This document shows positions 33,560-40,551 of a DNA stretch of 40,551 nt, one piece after another. Positions within the stretch are counted from its first letter, which is position 1; each line of letters starts with the position of its first letter. Below the pieces are notes generated by a model. The model was not told the origin of the DNA, searched no databases, and saw only the letters and a program-made list of their open reading frames with translations. The position numbers were made by a program, and so were the translations under genes. The DNA is from Roseovarius gahaiensis (lineage in GTDB: Bacteria; Pseudomonadota; Alphaproteobacteria; Rhodobacterales; Rhodobacteraceae), in the NCBI RefSeq assembly GCF_011601345.1, contig NZ_JAAORB010000028.1, positions 1-40,551 of the forward strand, in the 5' to 3' direction.

Positions 33560-35271
33560 CCTTCGCGTAGGGCTTGCCATGCCTCGTATTGCGACAGGTA
33601 CACGGTGCCGCCCATCTCTTGCAGGAAGTGGCTGCGTTTGAGGCGGTCCATGACCGGGCCTTTCACCTCAGAGAGATGCAGTTTGATGCCCATGGCCTTG
33701 AGGCGGGTATTGATCGCCTCAAGGCTTTCCAGCGCGGACATATCGACCTCGTTCACGGCGGCGAAATGCAGGATGACGTGTTTGACGGCGCAATCTTCGG
33801 TGATGCGGTCGGCGATGTAATCTTCAAGGAAGCGGGCATTGGCGAAATAAAGGCTTTCGTCGACGCGGAGTGTTACCACGCGGGGGCAGGTGGTGACCTT
33901 GTGGCGGTTGATGTTGCGGAAATGCTCGGTTCCCGGAACAAGGCCCACCTCGGCCACATGGGGTTTCGAGGTTTTGTAGAGGTGCAGCGCGATGGAGAGC
34001 ACCACACCGGCAGACACCCCGATTTCCACGCCAAGTGCGAGTGTCAGGAGGATGGTTGTCAGGATTGCCGCGAAATCCGCGCCGGAATAGGACCATGCGC
34101 GTTTGAGGATCGTGAGGTCCACAAGGCTGAGGACAGCGACGATGATGGTGGCGGCCAGCGTCGCCTTGGGCAGGAAGTAAATCAGCGGGGTGAGCGCAAG
34201 GGCCGCGACGGCAAGGCCGATGGCGGTGAAGGCCCCGGCGGCGGGGGTGGCGGCGCCTGCGTCGTAGTTGACGACCGAGCGGGCGAAGCCGCCGGTGACA
34301 GGGTAGCCGCCGGTGACAGCCGCGCCGAGGTTGGCCGCACCCAGGCCGATGAGTTCTTGGTTGGGGTCGATGCGTTGGCGTTTCTTGGCTGCCAGCGTTT
34401 GCGCGACCGAGATGGATTCGACAAAGCCGATGATGGAGATCAGCACGGCGGGCAGGATCAGTGCCTTGATCAGGTCAAGCGAGGCATCGGGCAGGGTGAA
34501 GGGCGGCAGGGATTGCGGCACGGTGCCGACGATGGCGACGCCTTGGGTGTCGAGCCGGAAAAGGCCAGCGGCCAAGGTTGTGACGACCACGGCGGCGACA
34601 GGGCCTGCTTTGGTCAGCACATCGGCGAGGCGGGGGCCAAGGCCGAGGTTCAAAAGCAAAGGTTTGAGGCCCTTGCGGACCCAGAAGAGGAAGGCTGCGG
34701 CAGAGCCCCCGATCAGCAGGGTGATGAGGTTCACTCCGCCAAGCCCGGACCAGAGGCTATGCAAAAGGTGCGGTAGGGTGTGGCCCGATGTGTTGACCCC
34801 GAGGATATGGCCCAACTGGCTGAGCGCGATGAGGATGCCACTGGCGTTGATGAAGCCCGCGATGACGGGGTGCGAGAGGAAGTTGGCCAGAAAGCCAAGC
34901 CGGAGCAGGCCAAGGCCCAGAAGGATCAGCCCTGACAGCCCTGCCAGCGTGAGCGCCGCCGTGGCGTAGCCTGCGGTGCCTTGGTCCGCCACTTGCCCAA
35001 TCGCGGCGGCGGTCATCAATGAGACCACGGCCACTGGCCCCACCGCCAGCGTGGTGGAGGTGCCGAAGAGCGCATAAAGCATGATCGGCAGGATCGAGGC
35101 ATAAAGCCCCGCCTCGGGCGGGAGGCCCGCCAAGAGCGCATAGGCCAGCGATTGCGGGATCAGCATGATCGTCACGATCAGCGCCGCGATCAGGTCTTGG
35201 GCCAAGGTGGAGCGGCTATAGGTCCGGCCCCATGAGAAGATGGGCAGGTAGCGGGCAAGCGAGCGGGGCAT
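33556..35271 (-). CDS. SulP family anion permease with STAS domain
   Basis: Product of 571 residues. The membrane part (about residues 15-420) has the SulP signature PQSLAYALLAGLPPEAGLYASILP and many hydrophobic segments. The C-terminal STAS domain starts near residue 450 (PRVVTLRVDESLYFANARFLEDYI). A longer in-frame start exists 120 bases upstream, overlapping the persulfide dioxygenase gene, but this ATG begins right at the family N-terminus. In a sulfide-oxidation operon the expected cargo is sulfate or sulfite; this is inferred from context. Confidence 0.93.
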   Translation of the reverse strand: MPRSLARYLPIFSWGRTYSRSTLAQDLIAALIVTIMLIPQSLAYALLAGLPPEAGLYASILPIMLYALFGTSTTLAVGPVAVVSLMTAAAIGQVADQGTAGYATAALTLAGLSGLILLGLGLLRLGFLANFLSHPVIAGFINASGILIALSQLGHILGVNTSGHTLPHLLHSLWSGLGGVNLITLLIGGSAAAFLFWVRKGLKPLLLNLGLGPRLADVLTKAGPVAAVVVTTLAAGLFRLDTQGVAIVGTVPQSLPPFTLPDASLDLIKALILPAVLISIIGFVESISVAQTLAAKKRQRIDPNQELIGLGAANLGAAVTGGYPVTGGFARSVVNYDAGAATPAAGAFTAIGLAVAALALTPLIYFLPKATLAATIIVAVLSLVDLTILKRAWSYSGADFAAILTTILLTLALGVEIGVSAGVVLSIALHLYKTSKPHVAEVGLVPGTEHFRNINRHKVTTCPRVVTLRVDESLYFANARFLEDYIADRITEDCAVKHVILHFAAVNEVDMSALESLEAINTRLKAMGIKLHLSEVKGPVMDRLKRSHFLQEMGGTVYLSQYEAWQALREG

Positions 35272-35329
35272 TGGGAAAGCTTTCGGGACAGGGGCGGGCA
35301 GGCGCGGGGGCGCCTGCCCAAGCGGCACA

Positions 35330-36214
35330 TCAGAGTTTGTTGACCGGCACCTTGAGCATCGGGTTGCCGTCAGAGTCGGTGGGCACGTCACCGGCGCGCA
35401 TGTTAACCTGAAGTGACGGGATGATCAGGCGCGGCATGGCCAGTGTGGCATCGCGTTCGGTGCGGAACTTGATGAACTCCTCGCGGGTCTTGCCGCCGCC
35501 AACGTGGATGTTGTGGGTTTTTTCTTCGGCGACGGTGGTTTCCCATGCAATGTCACGACCATTGGGGCCGTAATCTTGGCACATGAACAGGCGCATGTCG
35601 TCGGGTAGGGCCAGCACCTTTTGGATGCTGTCGTAAAGCGTGCCTGCGTCACCACCGGGGAAATCGGCCCGGGCTGAGCCACCATCGGGCATGAAGAGCG
35701 TATCGCCGACGAAGGCCGCATCGCCCATCACATGGGTCATGCAGGCGGGGGTGTGGCCGGGGGTATAAAGGGCCACGGCCTGCATGGTGCCGATGGTGTA
35801 GGTATCGCCATCTTCGAAAAGGGCGTCGAATTGCGAGCCGTCGCGCTGAAACTCGGTGCCTTCGTTGAAGATCTTGCCGAAGGTGTCCTGCACCACGAGG
35901 ATTTTTGAGCCGATGCCGATTTTGCCGCCCAGCTTTTCCTGAATGTAAGGCGCGGCCGAAAGGTGATCGGCGTGGACGTGGGTTTCGATGATCCACTCCA
36001 GCTTGAGGCCCTGTTTTTCGATCTGGGCAATCAGCTCGTCGGCGTGGTCATAGGTGATACGGCCGGCGGCATAGTCGATGTCCATCACCGAATCCACGAT
36101 GGCGCAGCTATCGGAAGAAGGATCCTTGACGATGTAGGAAATCGTATTCGTGGCCTCGTCAAAGAAGGCTTGAACCTGCGGTTTGATGTCCATGTTGACG
36201 GGGTAGTTGGTCAT
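35330..36214 (-). CDS. blh: MBL-fold persulfide dioxygenase-like hydrolase (Blh/ETHE1 type)
   Basis: A 294-residue metallo-beta-lactamase-fold protein. Metal residues are in HVHADHLSAA (His79, His81, Asp83, His84), GHTPACMTH (His154) and VGDTLFMPDGG (Asp171), with ARADFPGGDA, the family's RxDF pattern. ETHE1/Blh proteins oxidise persulfides to sulfite. In plant-associated bacteria and in Xylella the gene is in the BigR operon together with YeeE-type transporters, as here. No rhodanese or ArsR domain is fused. A leading-in GGAC/AAAG-type ribosome site is weak. Confidence 0.88.
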   Translation of the reverse strand: MTNYPVNMDIKPQVQAFFDEATNTISYIVKDPSSDSCAIVDSVMDIDYAAGRITYDHADELIAQIEKQGLKLEWIIETHVHADHLSAAPYIQEKLGGKIGIGSKILVVQDTFGKIFNEGTEFQRDGSQFDALFEDGDTYTIGTMQAVALYTPGHTPACMTHVMGDAAFVGDTLFMPDGGSARADFPGGDAGTLYDSIQKVLALPDDMRLFMCQDYGPNGRDIAWETTVAEEKTHNIHVGGGKTREEFIKFRTERDATLAMPRLIIPSLQVNMRAGDVPTDSDGNPMLKVPVNKL

Positions 36215-36238
36215 AGGCGGACTCTTTGTTTGGGTGTC

Positions 36239-36694
36239 TCAGGAAGGCGCGTGGCGCATGGCGCGGGTTTGCAGCGCTTTGGCGATGAAGATGCCTGCGA
36301 TCAAGGCGGCGGTGAAGATCAGCACCTCGGGCTTGAGGGAGCCTACAGCGGGCAGGGCCCCGCCGGGACAGAAACCCGCGATGCCCCAGCCCACGCCGAA
36401 GATGGCCGAGCCGCCCAGAAGGCGCGCGTCGATCACGCGGTTCTGTGGGACGTGGAAGCTGTCGTCCATGACGGGTTTTGCCGGGCCTTTGCCGAAGATC
36501 AGGCGGTAGCCGATAAAGGTGACCACAAGCGCGCCCCCCATGACGAAGATAAGCGAGGGATCCCACGAGCCAGCGACGTCGAAGAAATTGATGACCTTGG
36601 CAGGGTTGGCCATGCCGGAAATCATGATGCCGAGGCCGAAAATCAGGCCAATGAGGTAGGTAATGATGATACGCAGCATTGGGTTATCCTCCAA
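36239..36694 (-). CDS. YeeE/YedE-type membrane protein (DUF6691, PmpB-like)
   Basis: A 151-residue membrane protein with four predicted segments. The conserved GIAGFCPGGALPAVGSL near residue 108-124 carries the cysteine of the YeeE/YedE thiosulfate/sulfur transporter family. It overlaps the upstream half-transporter gene by 11 bases. The pair corresponds to the two halves of a YeeE channel, as in the PmpA/PmpB pair of BigR operons. Confidence 0.88.
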   Translation of the reverse strand: MEDNPMLRIIITYLIGLIFGLGIMISGMANPAKVINFFDVAGSWDPSLIFVMGGALVVTFIGYRLIFGKGPAKPVMDDSFHVPQNRVIDARLLGGSAIFGVGWGIAGFCPGGALPAVGSLKPEVLIFTAALIAGIFIAKALQTRAMRHAPS

Positions 36695-37115
36695 TCACGT
36701 GACGCAGGATGTAGACCGTGATGCCAGTGAACAGCATGAAGCTCAGGGTGGCGGCGATGGAGCGTGGCGAGAGCCGCGCATTGCCACAGACGCCATGGCC
36801 GCTGGTACAGCCTGCGCCGTAGGTCACGCCGATGCCCACCAGGATGCCGCCGACGATCAGCATTGGGGTGCTGACGGGAACGTCGATGGCGGGCATTTGG
36901 CCGGTCGACAGCAGCATCAGGCCGGGGGCGGTGACCATGCCCGCAAGCAGGGCGGCGCGCCACGACCAGTCGCGCGGCGAAGAGGGTTGCATGAAGCCGG
37001 CCAGAATGCCGGTGGCCCCCATGACACGACCGAGCGTCAGCATCAGCAGCACGCTGGCCAGCCCGATCAGCGTGCCGCCGATCAGGGATTGGAGGGGGGT
37101 GAAATCGGTGACCAT
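36684..37115 (-). CDS. YeeE/YedE-type membrane protein (PmpA-like)
   Basis: A 143-residue membrane protein of the sulfur-transport family with [12 protein letters not shown] and the [21 protein letters not shown] motif near residue 92-112, in which two cysteines are conserved. It is the first gene of the leftward sulfide operon. The upstream region (to the IS1595 relic) contains an AT-rich patch (ACAAATATATAGAAAATGG near 37210-37228) that may be the promoter. The usual ArsR-type regulator gene bigR is not present. Confidence 0.88.
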   Translation of the reverse strand: MVTDFTPLQSLIGGTLIGLASVLLMLTLGRVMGATGILAGFMQPSSPRDWSWRAALLAGMVTAPGLMLLSTGQMPAIDVPVSTPMLIVGGILVGIGVTYGAGCTSGHGVCGNARLSPRSIAATLSFMLFTGITVYILRHVIGG

Positions 37116-37307
37116 GAGTTGCGTTTCCTTTTCCTGTTCCTTGGGGCGACATGCAGTTGGTCTGCGGTGCGGAGATCACGGGGTCGCGCACCCCAAGTGT
37201 GTTTGGGACACAAATATATAGAAAATGGAATATGTCTACCCCGCGCTGTGAAATCATCCAGTTCAAGGGTATCCTTTAGTCGTGTGCGTATTTCGTGTTG
37301 GTAAAGA

Positions 37308-37824
37308 TCACACAGCCCGTAAGACCTCGTCCGGTCGCACCTTGCTGACGCGGGCGATGAACCACCGGAGATATCCTTCGAAGTATTTCGAGGCAGGCCC
37401 CCTGAAGGGCTTGATGAAGGTCTCGTAGCGCGAATGGAGGGTGTTGATGTTCTGGATGTAATGAGTGGCAGAGGCGGTCTTCTGACCTGGCTTGGTCTTG
37501 ATGACGAAGTGCTCGTTGCCGCGATACTGCGCGAAGGCAGCGTAGGCTTGCAGCCCATCCGTGCAGAGCACGGAATCCGGTGCCACGATCGGCGCAAGGG
37601 CCATCTGGATAGTGCTGTTAGAGCGCCCAGAGAGGCGTTGGAAGCGCCGGGCGCCGCTTCGGTCGGCCACCGTGAAAATTGGGAGTTGCCAGCGAGAGAG
37701 CCCCCGCATCATCGAAATGCCCTTCTTGCCATACTCATACCAGCGCCTGCGCGGAGGCTTGGGGTGCGTCCTGTTGCCTCGCAGATACTTGACTGATCTT
37801 CGACCGTTCGAACCTTGAAGGATC
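37308..37824 (-). pseudogene. IS1595-family transposase, N-terminally truncated
   Basis: The C-terminal part of an ISXO2/IS1595-type DDE transposase: GLSRWQLPIFTVADRSGARR, VLCTDGLQAYAAFAQYRGN, HYIQNINTLHSRYETFIKPF and KYFEGYLRWF. The start is missing because an IS66 element begins at about 37825 (GTAACCGCCCGA). Before that point only about 170 residues remain. The other relic at 33252-33401 belongs to the same element type and orientation. Confidence 0.85.
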
Positions 37825-37839
37825 GTAACCGCCCGATTG

Positions 37840-38136
37840 TTACCGCGGTCCGTTTTGCTTAACACGCGTGATGATCTCTGGATCGTTGACGAAGTCATCG
37901 AGGAAGTCGCGCCATTGCTCCGGGGATCGCTTTGCATCGCTGAGCATATCGCGCAGTTCTTGAATGCCATGGGCGGTGATTAACTTGGTGTTCTCGTCAG
38001 TGGCTGTATCGACGCTGATGATGTTTCCGTAGCTTAGGTTGTCGTCGTTGCTGACGATCGCTTCCAGCATCTCCAGATCCTCACCCAGCATCGATGCAAC
38101 GCGCTCAAGGGCGTAGACCTGTGTGACTTTTGGCAT
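37840..38136 (-). CDS. Conserved small protein inside the IS66 element, unknown function
   Basis: A 98-residue acidic protein (MPKVTQVYALERVASMLGED, with a DDFVNDPEIITRV segment near the end). A start 45 bases upstream in frame is possible, but this ATG overlaps the tnpC stop (TGATG). Because the apparent IS66 end lies further out, the gene is inside the element as a passenger. I do not know its function. I recall similar proteins beside IS66-type transposases in Rhodobacteraceae, but cannot check that here. Confidence 0.7.
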   Translation of the reverse strand: MPKVTQVYALERVASMLGEDLEMLEAIVSNDDNLSYGNIISVDTATDENTKLITAHGIQELRDMLSDAKRSPEQWRDFLDDFVNDPEIITRVKQNGPR

Positions 38137-39810
38137 CAGGTAGCCACTGAATGTGCAGCGGTCAGCGGTGCCCAATTCCACGGCAGCAATTCATCGAGCT
38201 TGTTGATCTTGTGATCGTGGATGCGGTCGAAGATGTCGGCGAGATAGGCTTGTGGATCGAGGCCGTTGAGTTTAGCGGTCTCGATGACCGTCATGGCACG
38301 CGCGAGCGTTTCAGCACCGGTATCGGCCCCTGCAAATAACCAATTTTTCCTGCCGATTCCAATCGGACGCAGAGCACGTTCAGCGGGGTTATTGTCGATG
38401 GCCACACGACCGTCCGTCAGGAACAGGCTGAAGGCCTCCTGCCGGCTGAGACCATAGCGGAAGGCCTTGGCCAGATCGCTTTTGCCTGGAATGCGCAGGA
38501 GTTGCTGTTCGGACCAGGCAAAGAAGGCCTCGACTTGCGGGCGGCTCAACTTTTGTCGCGCCGCATGACGCACGTCATCGGGTTGACCGTTGATGTCGCG
38601 CTCGACATCGTAGAACTTGCCGATCCGGTCGAGCGCCTCGCGAGCGATCTCGGACTTGGTCGAGATCCAGAAGTCGTGGAAGTCTCGGCGCAGGTGCGCC
38701 CAACAGGCCGCTTCGCGCAAACGGGGTGTGCCGTCGGGATCAGGCTCATAAAGCTTGCCGTAGCCTGTGTAGCCGTCCGCTTGGAGGATGCCGCGGGCGT
38801 TGGCCAGGTGGCTCAGGACATGCTCTTTCTTCCAGTCTGGCGCGAACCGATAAACAGCACCTGGCGGCGATGCCCCCGTCCAAGGGCGTTGATCGCGCAC
38901 ATAGGCCCAGATCCGCCCTTGTTTGACCCCTTTGCCAAGTCCCTTGTCGCGCAATGACCGGTCCAGCACCCGGATCGGCGTGTCATCTGCGTGCAACAGG
39001 TCGCTGGCCATGATGTCCGCCTCGATCCGCTCGATAAGCGGCTGTAGGGTTTTCATGGCGCGGCCACACCAGCCCACCAGCGTGCTTTCTGGAATGTCTG
39101 CCCCCATGCGTTCGAAGATCTCGTGCTGGCGATACAAAGGCAGGTGATCGTCGAACTTTGAGACCAGCACATGCGCCAGCAGGTTCGGGCCTGCCATGCT
39201 GCCCGGGATCGGGCGGCTGGGGGCCGGTTCCTGCACCATCCGCTCACAGCGGCGGCAGGATTTCTTGATGCGAGCGACTTGGATCACCTTCATCTGGGCA
39301 GCAATCATGTCCAGCAATTCGCTGACATCCTCACCTACCACGCGCAGGTCACCACCACAGTCAGGGCAGCAGGCACCAGGATCAAGCTCGCGGCGCTCGC
39401 GCGGCGTCGCATCCGAGACACGTGGCCGACGCCGCAACGTGGGTGCATCAGAAGTCTCCGGCGACGGTTCGCTCGGACCCTCGTCGATGGGGGCTTCATC
39501 GTCTTCAGCCACCGCGACCAATAGGTCTTCGAGCGCCAGTTCCAGCTGTTCGATCTCACGCTCGACCTTTTCCGAGGATTTGCCGAAGGCCAGTTTCTGG
39601 AGCTTGGCGATCCGCAGGCGTCACGCCAGAGGCGTGCGTTCAAGCTGCGCACCTTTGGTGCGACGCCTGAACCAGCTGATCATGAACCCGCAATGTCACC
39701 GACATCTTGGCGTTCTCTGCCTCGATCCGGGCATTTTCTGCCTGCAACGCCGCAATCATCGCTCTCAATTCGGCGGGATCATCGGGGAGGTTTTCGGCGT
39801 GTTTCGACAT
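38136..39810 (-). pseudogene. IS66 family transposase TnpC, interrupted
   Basis: The N-terminal 57 residues (MSKHAENLPDDPAELRAMIA) are read from 39810 and stop at a TGA near 39640. The main body reads on in another frame from 39521, with the zinc-finger CCPDCGG ... CRRCE, DDTPIRVLDR (DDE aspartate), GILQADGYTGYGKLY, EAACWAHLRRDFHD and the RVAIDNNPAERALRPIGIGRKNW motif. The frames are separated by a 46-49-bp palindromic insertion. The catalytic core is otherwise complete. Confidence 0.88.
39618..39666. repeat. Small palindromic REP/MITE-like insertion in tnpC
   Basis: The element shows two short hairpins on the plus strand: ACGCCAGAGGCGT (39623-39635) and GCACCTTTGGTGC (39648-39660). Its ends GCGTCACGCC and GGTGCGACGC are imperfect inverted repeats (8 of 10). 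It separates the codons for ...HDQLVQA and LRIAKLQKLAFG of a normal IS66 TnpC, and its 46-base extra length breaks the frame. Paired hairpins and inverted ends suggest a REPIN-type mobile repeat. Confidence 0.7.
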
Positions 39811-39872
39811 GCGCCTGACTACCAAAAATCAGCCCGAAGCACCATATAAATAACGCATATTTGGACACAAAT

Positions 39873-40220
39873 TTACCCCACGCGCACCGGTGGCGCTCCC
39901 CAATCAGGACGCCGCCAGTCGATACCCTCCCACAGCATCGCAAGCTGTGCCGAGGTCAGCCGTGCCGACCCATCCGCCGCACTCGGCCAAGGGAAGCGCC
40001 CTCGTTCAAGAACCTTGTAGTAAAGGCAAAATCCCTGACCATCCCAATACAGCAACTTGATCCGGTCCCCGCGCCGCCCCCGGAACGCAAATACCGCGCC
40101 ACTGGCGGGCTTCTGATGCAGAACATCCTGGGCAAGCGCCGCCAATCCCGCGATCCCTTTGCGCATATCCGTCACGCCACAAGCCAGATATACGCGAACT
40201 CCGGTGCCTGGGCCGATCAT
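39873..40220 (-). CDS. tnpB: IS66 family insertion sequence protein TnpB
   Basis: A 115-residue IS66 Orf2 protein with GTGVRVYLACGVTDMRKGIAGLA and FRGRRGDRIKLLYWDGQGFCLYYKVLERGRF, typical of TnpB, and a full C-terminus (AQLAMLWEGIDWRRP). Its start overlaps the tnpA stop (ATGA). It is an accessory protein needed for IS66 transposition. Confidence 0.93.
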   Translation of the reverse strand: MIGPGTGVRVYLACGVTDMRKGIAGLAALAQDVLHQKPASGAVFAFRGRRGDRIKLLYWDGQGFCLYYKVLERGRFPWPSAADGSARLTSAQLAMLWEGIDWRRPDWGAPPVRVG

Positions 40221-40494
40221 GCGGCCTCCACGGCGCGGATGAGTGCCGTCAGGGCGACCGGCTCCACTGCGCTGTCAAAGTGCAAACTGCGCCCACCCCG
40301 CAGGCGCAATTCAACAGTGACCGTCGGCGGTGTATCAGCGACCGGTGCCGACGCCACTGGCACTCCGGCCGCCACTGGCATGTCCAAAGGAAAAAAGAGC
40401 GCTCCGGCATCAGGCGACCATAGACCCTTCTTCTTCAGCTCATGCCGCCATTTATAAATCTGCTGCCGCGTGATTGCGTGTTTCGCGTGATGGC
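40217..40494 (-). pseudogene. IS66 TnpA, 5'-truncated
   Basis: Read on the minus strand, about 92 residues up to the stop: HAITRQQIYKWRHELKKKG, a C-terminal ELRLRGGRSLHFDSAVEPVALTALIRAVEA. This is the IS66 TnpA (helix-turn-helix) family. The reading frame has no start before the IS21-like repeats at 40495, so the first part is missing. Confidence 0.8.
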
Positions 40495-40551
40495 GGGCAC
40501 TGATTTCACCTGATCATGGGCATAGATTTCACGTGATCGTGGGCAGACTTG
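40495..40551. mobile_element. IS21-like terminus (partial, right edge of window)
   Basis: GGGCA occurs at 40495, 40518 and 40541, each followed by a GATTTCAC-TGATC-type block, giving a direct repeat of 23-bp period. Such multiple terminal repeats are typical of IS21-family ends. The repeat unit differs from the one at the left edge of the window, so this is another element type. It replaces the start of the IS66 tnpA gene. Confidence 0.5.

Larger units (their letters stand above)
37825..40494 (-). mobile_element. IS66-family element (with passenger gene; 5' end lost)
   Basis: Left end: GTAACCGCCCGATTGTTACC, beginning with GTAA as IS66 ends do, directly inside the IS1595 transposase. Contents on the minus strand are tnpA (partial), tnpB, tnpC (interrupted) and a small gene after tnpC. 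The right end is not present: tnpA is cut by the 23-bp repeats of an IS21-like end near 40495. Confidence 0.8.

Noticed and set aside
33574..34776. 400-codon open frame on the plus strand opposite the SulP gene
   Set aside because: Gly/Asp/Arg-rich shadow of the membrane protein; no motif.
37210..37236. SqrR/BigR operator (ATTC-N8-GAAT) ahead of the YeeE gene
   Set aside because: Only one half, ATTC, is present on the minus strand; the other half reads ATAT, so the match is too weak to call.
1..40551. CRISPR arrays, tRNA or rRNA genes, toxin-antitoxin or known anti-phage systems
   Set aside because: No repeat-spacer pattern, cloverleaf, rRNA segment or matching protein motif was recognised anywhere in the window.

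Overview
The window looks like an accessory, probably plasmid-borne or island-type, stretch from a GC-rich alphaproteobacterium, most likely of the Roseobacter group (Rhodobacteraceae). I infer this from the gene set (nirK-nirV with pseudoazurin, two TRAP transporters, many short-chain dehydrogenases, a BigR-type sulfide operon), the GC-rich coding bias and the IS66/IS1595/IS21-like elements at the edges. No rRNA, tRNA or CRISPR was seen.

Layout. (1) 1-2632: an IS21-like terminus, then a denitrification module of pseudoazurin, copper nitrite reductase NirK and NirV. (2) 2633-3850: non-coding debris and a P-loop helicase/primase-like pseudogene. (3) 3871-12210: a leftward TRAP transporter (DctP-DctQ-DctM) plus SDR, divergent from an IclR regulator that precedes a thiolase, an acyl-CoA synthetase and a tandem PPC/DUF296 protein. 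(4) 12424-17682: a LysR regulator divergent from a GMC oxidoreductase, an enolase-superfamily enzyme and an aldehyde dehydrogenase. (5) 17850-33043: a two-armed catabolic locus around a GntR regulator. The leftward arm is gntR-SDR-hydroxyacid dehydrogenase-BKACE-SDR. The rightward arm is a keto-acid-type TRAP transporter, SDR, degradative-type HMG-CoA reductase, a split AtuA pair, an iron-dependent alcohol dehydrogenase, a fused 2-oxoacid dehydrogenase E1 and another SDR. (6) 33252-37824: a sulfide/persulfide operon (two YeeE/YedE half-transporters, persulfide-dioxygenase-like MBL protein, SulP permease) lying between two same-orientation IS1595 relics. (7) 37825-40551: an IS66 element with a passenger gene, broken by a small palindromic insertion and cut off by an IS21-like end.

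How the parts may work together. Region 5 is the most promising uncharacterised system. Tight gene spacing, overlapping starts and stops, and a GntR gene between the arms with a 16-bp near-palindrome and a related site suggest one regulon. A carboxylate would enter by TRAP, be oxidised by several dehydrogenases, and be split by BKACE chemistry. HMG-CoA reductase and AtuA point to a branched, isoprenoid-derived acid such as mevalonate. HMG-CoA lyase, a CoA ligase and the E2/E3 partners of the E1 enzyme are all absent here, so the route cannot be closed from this window.
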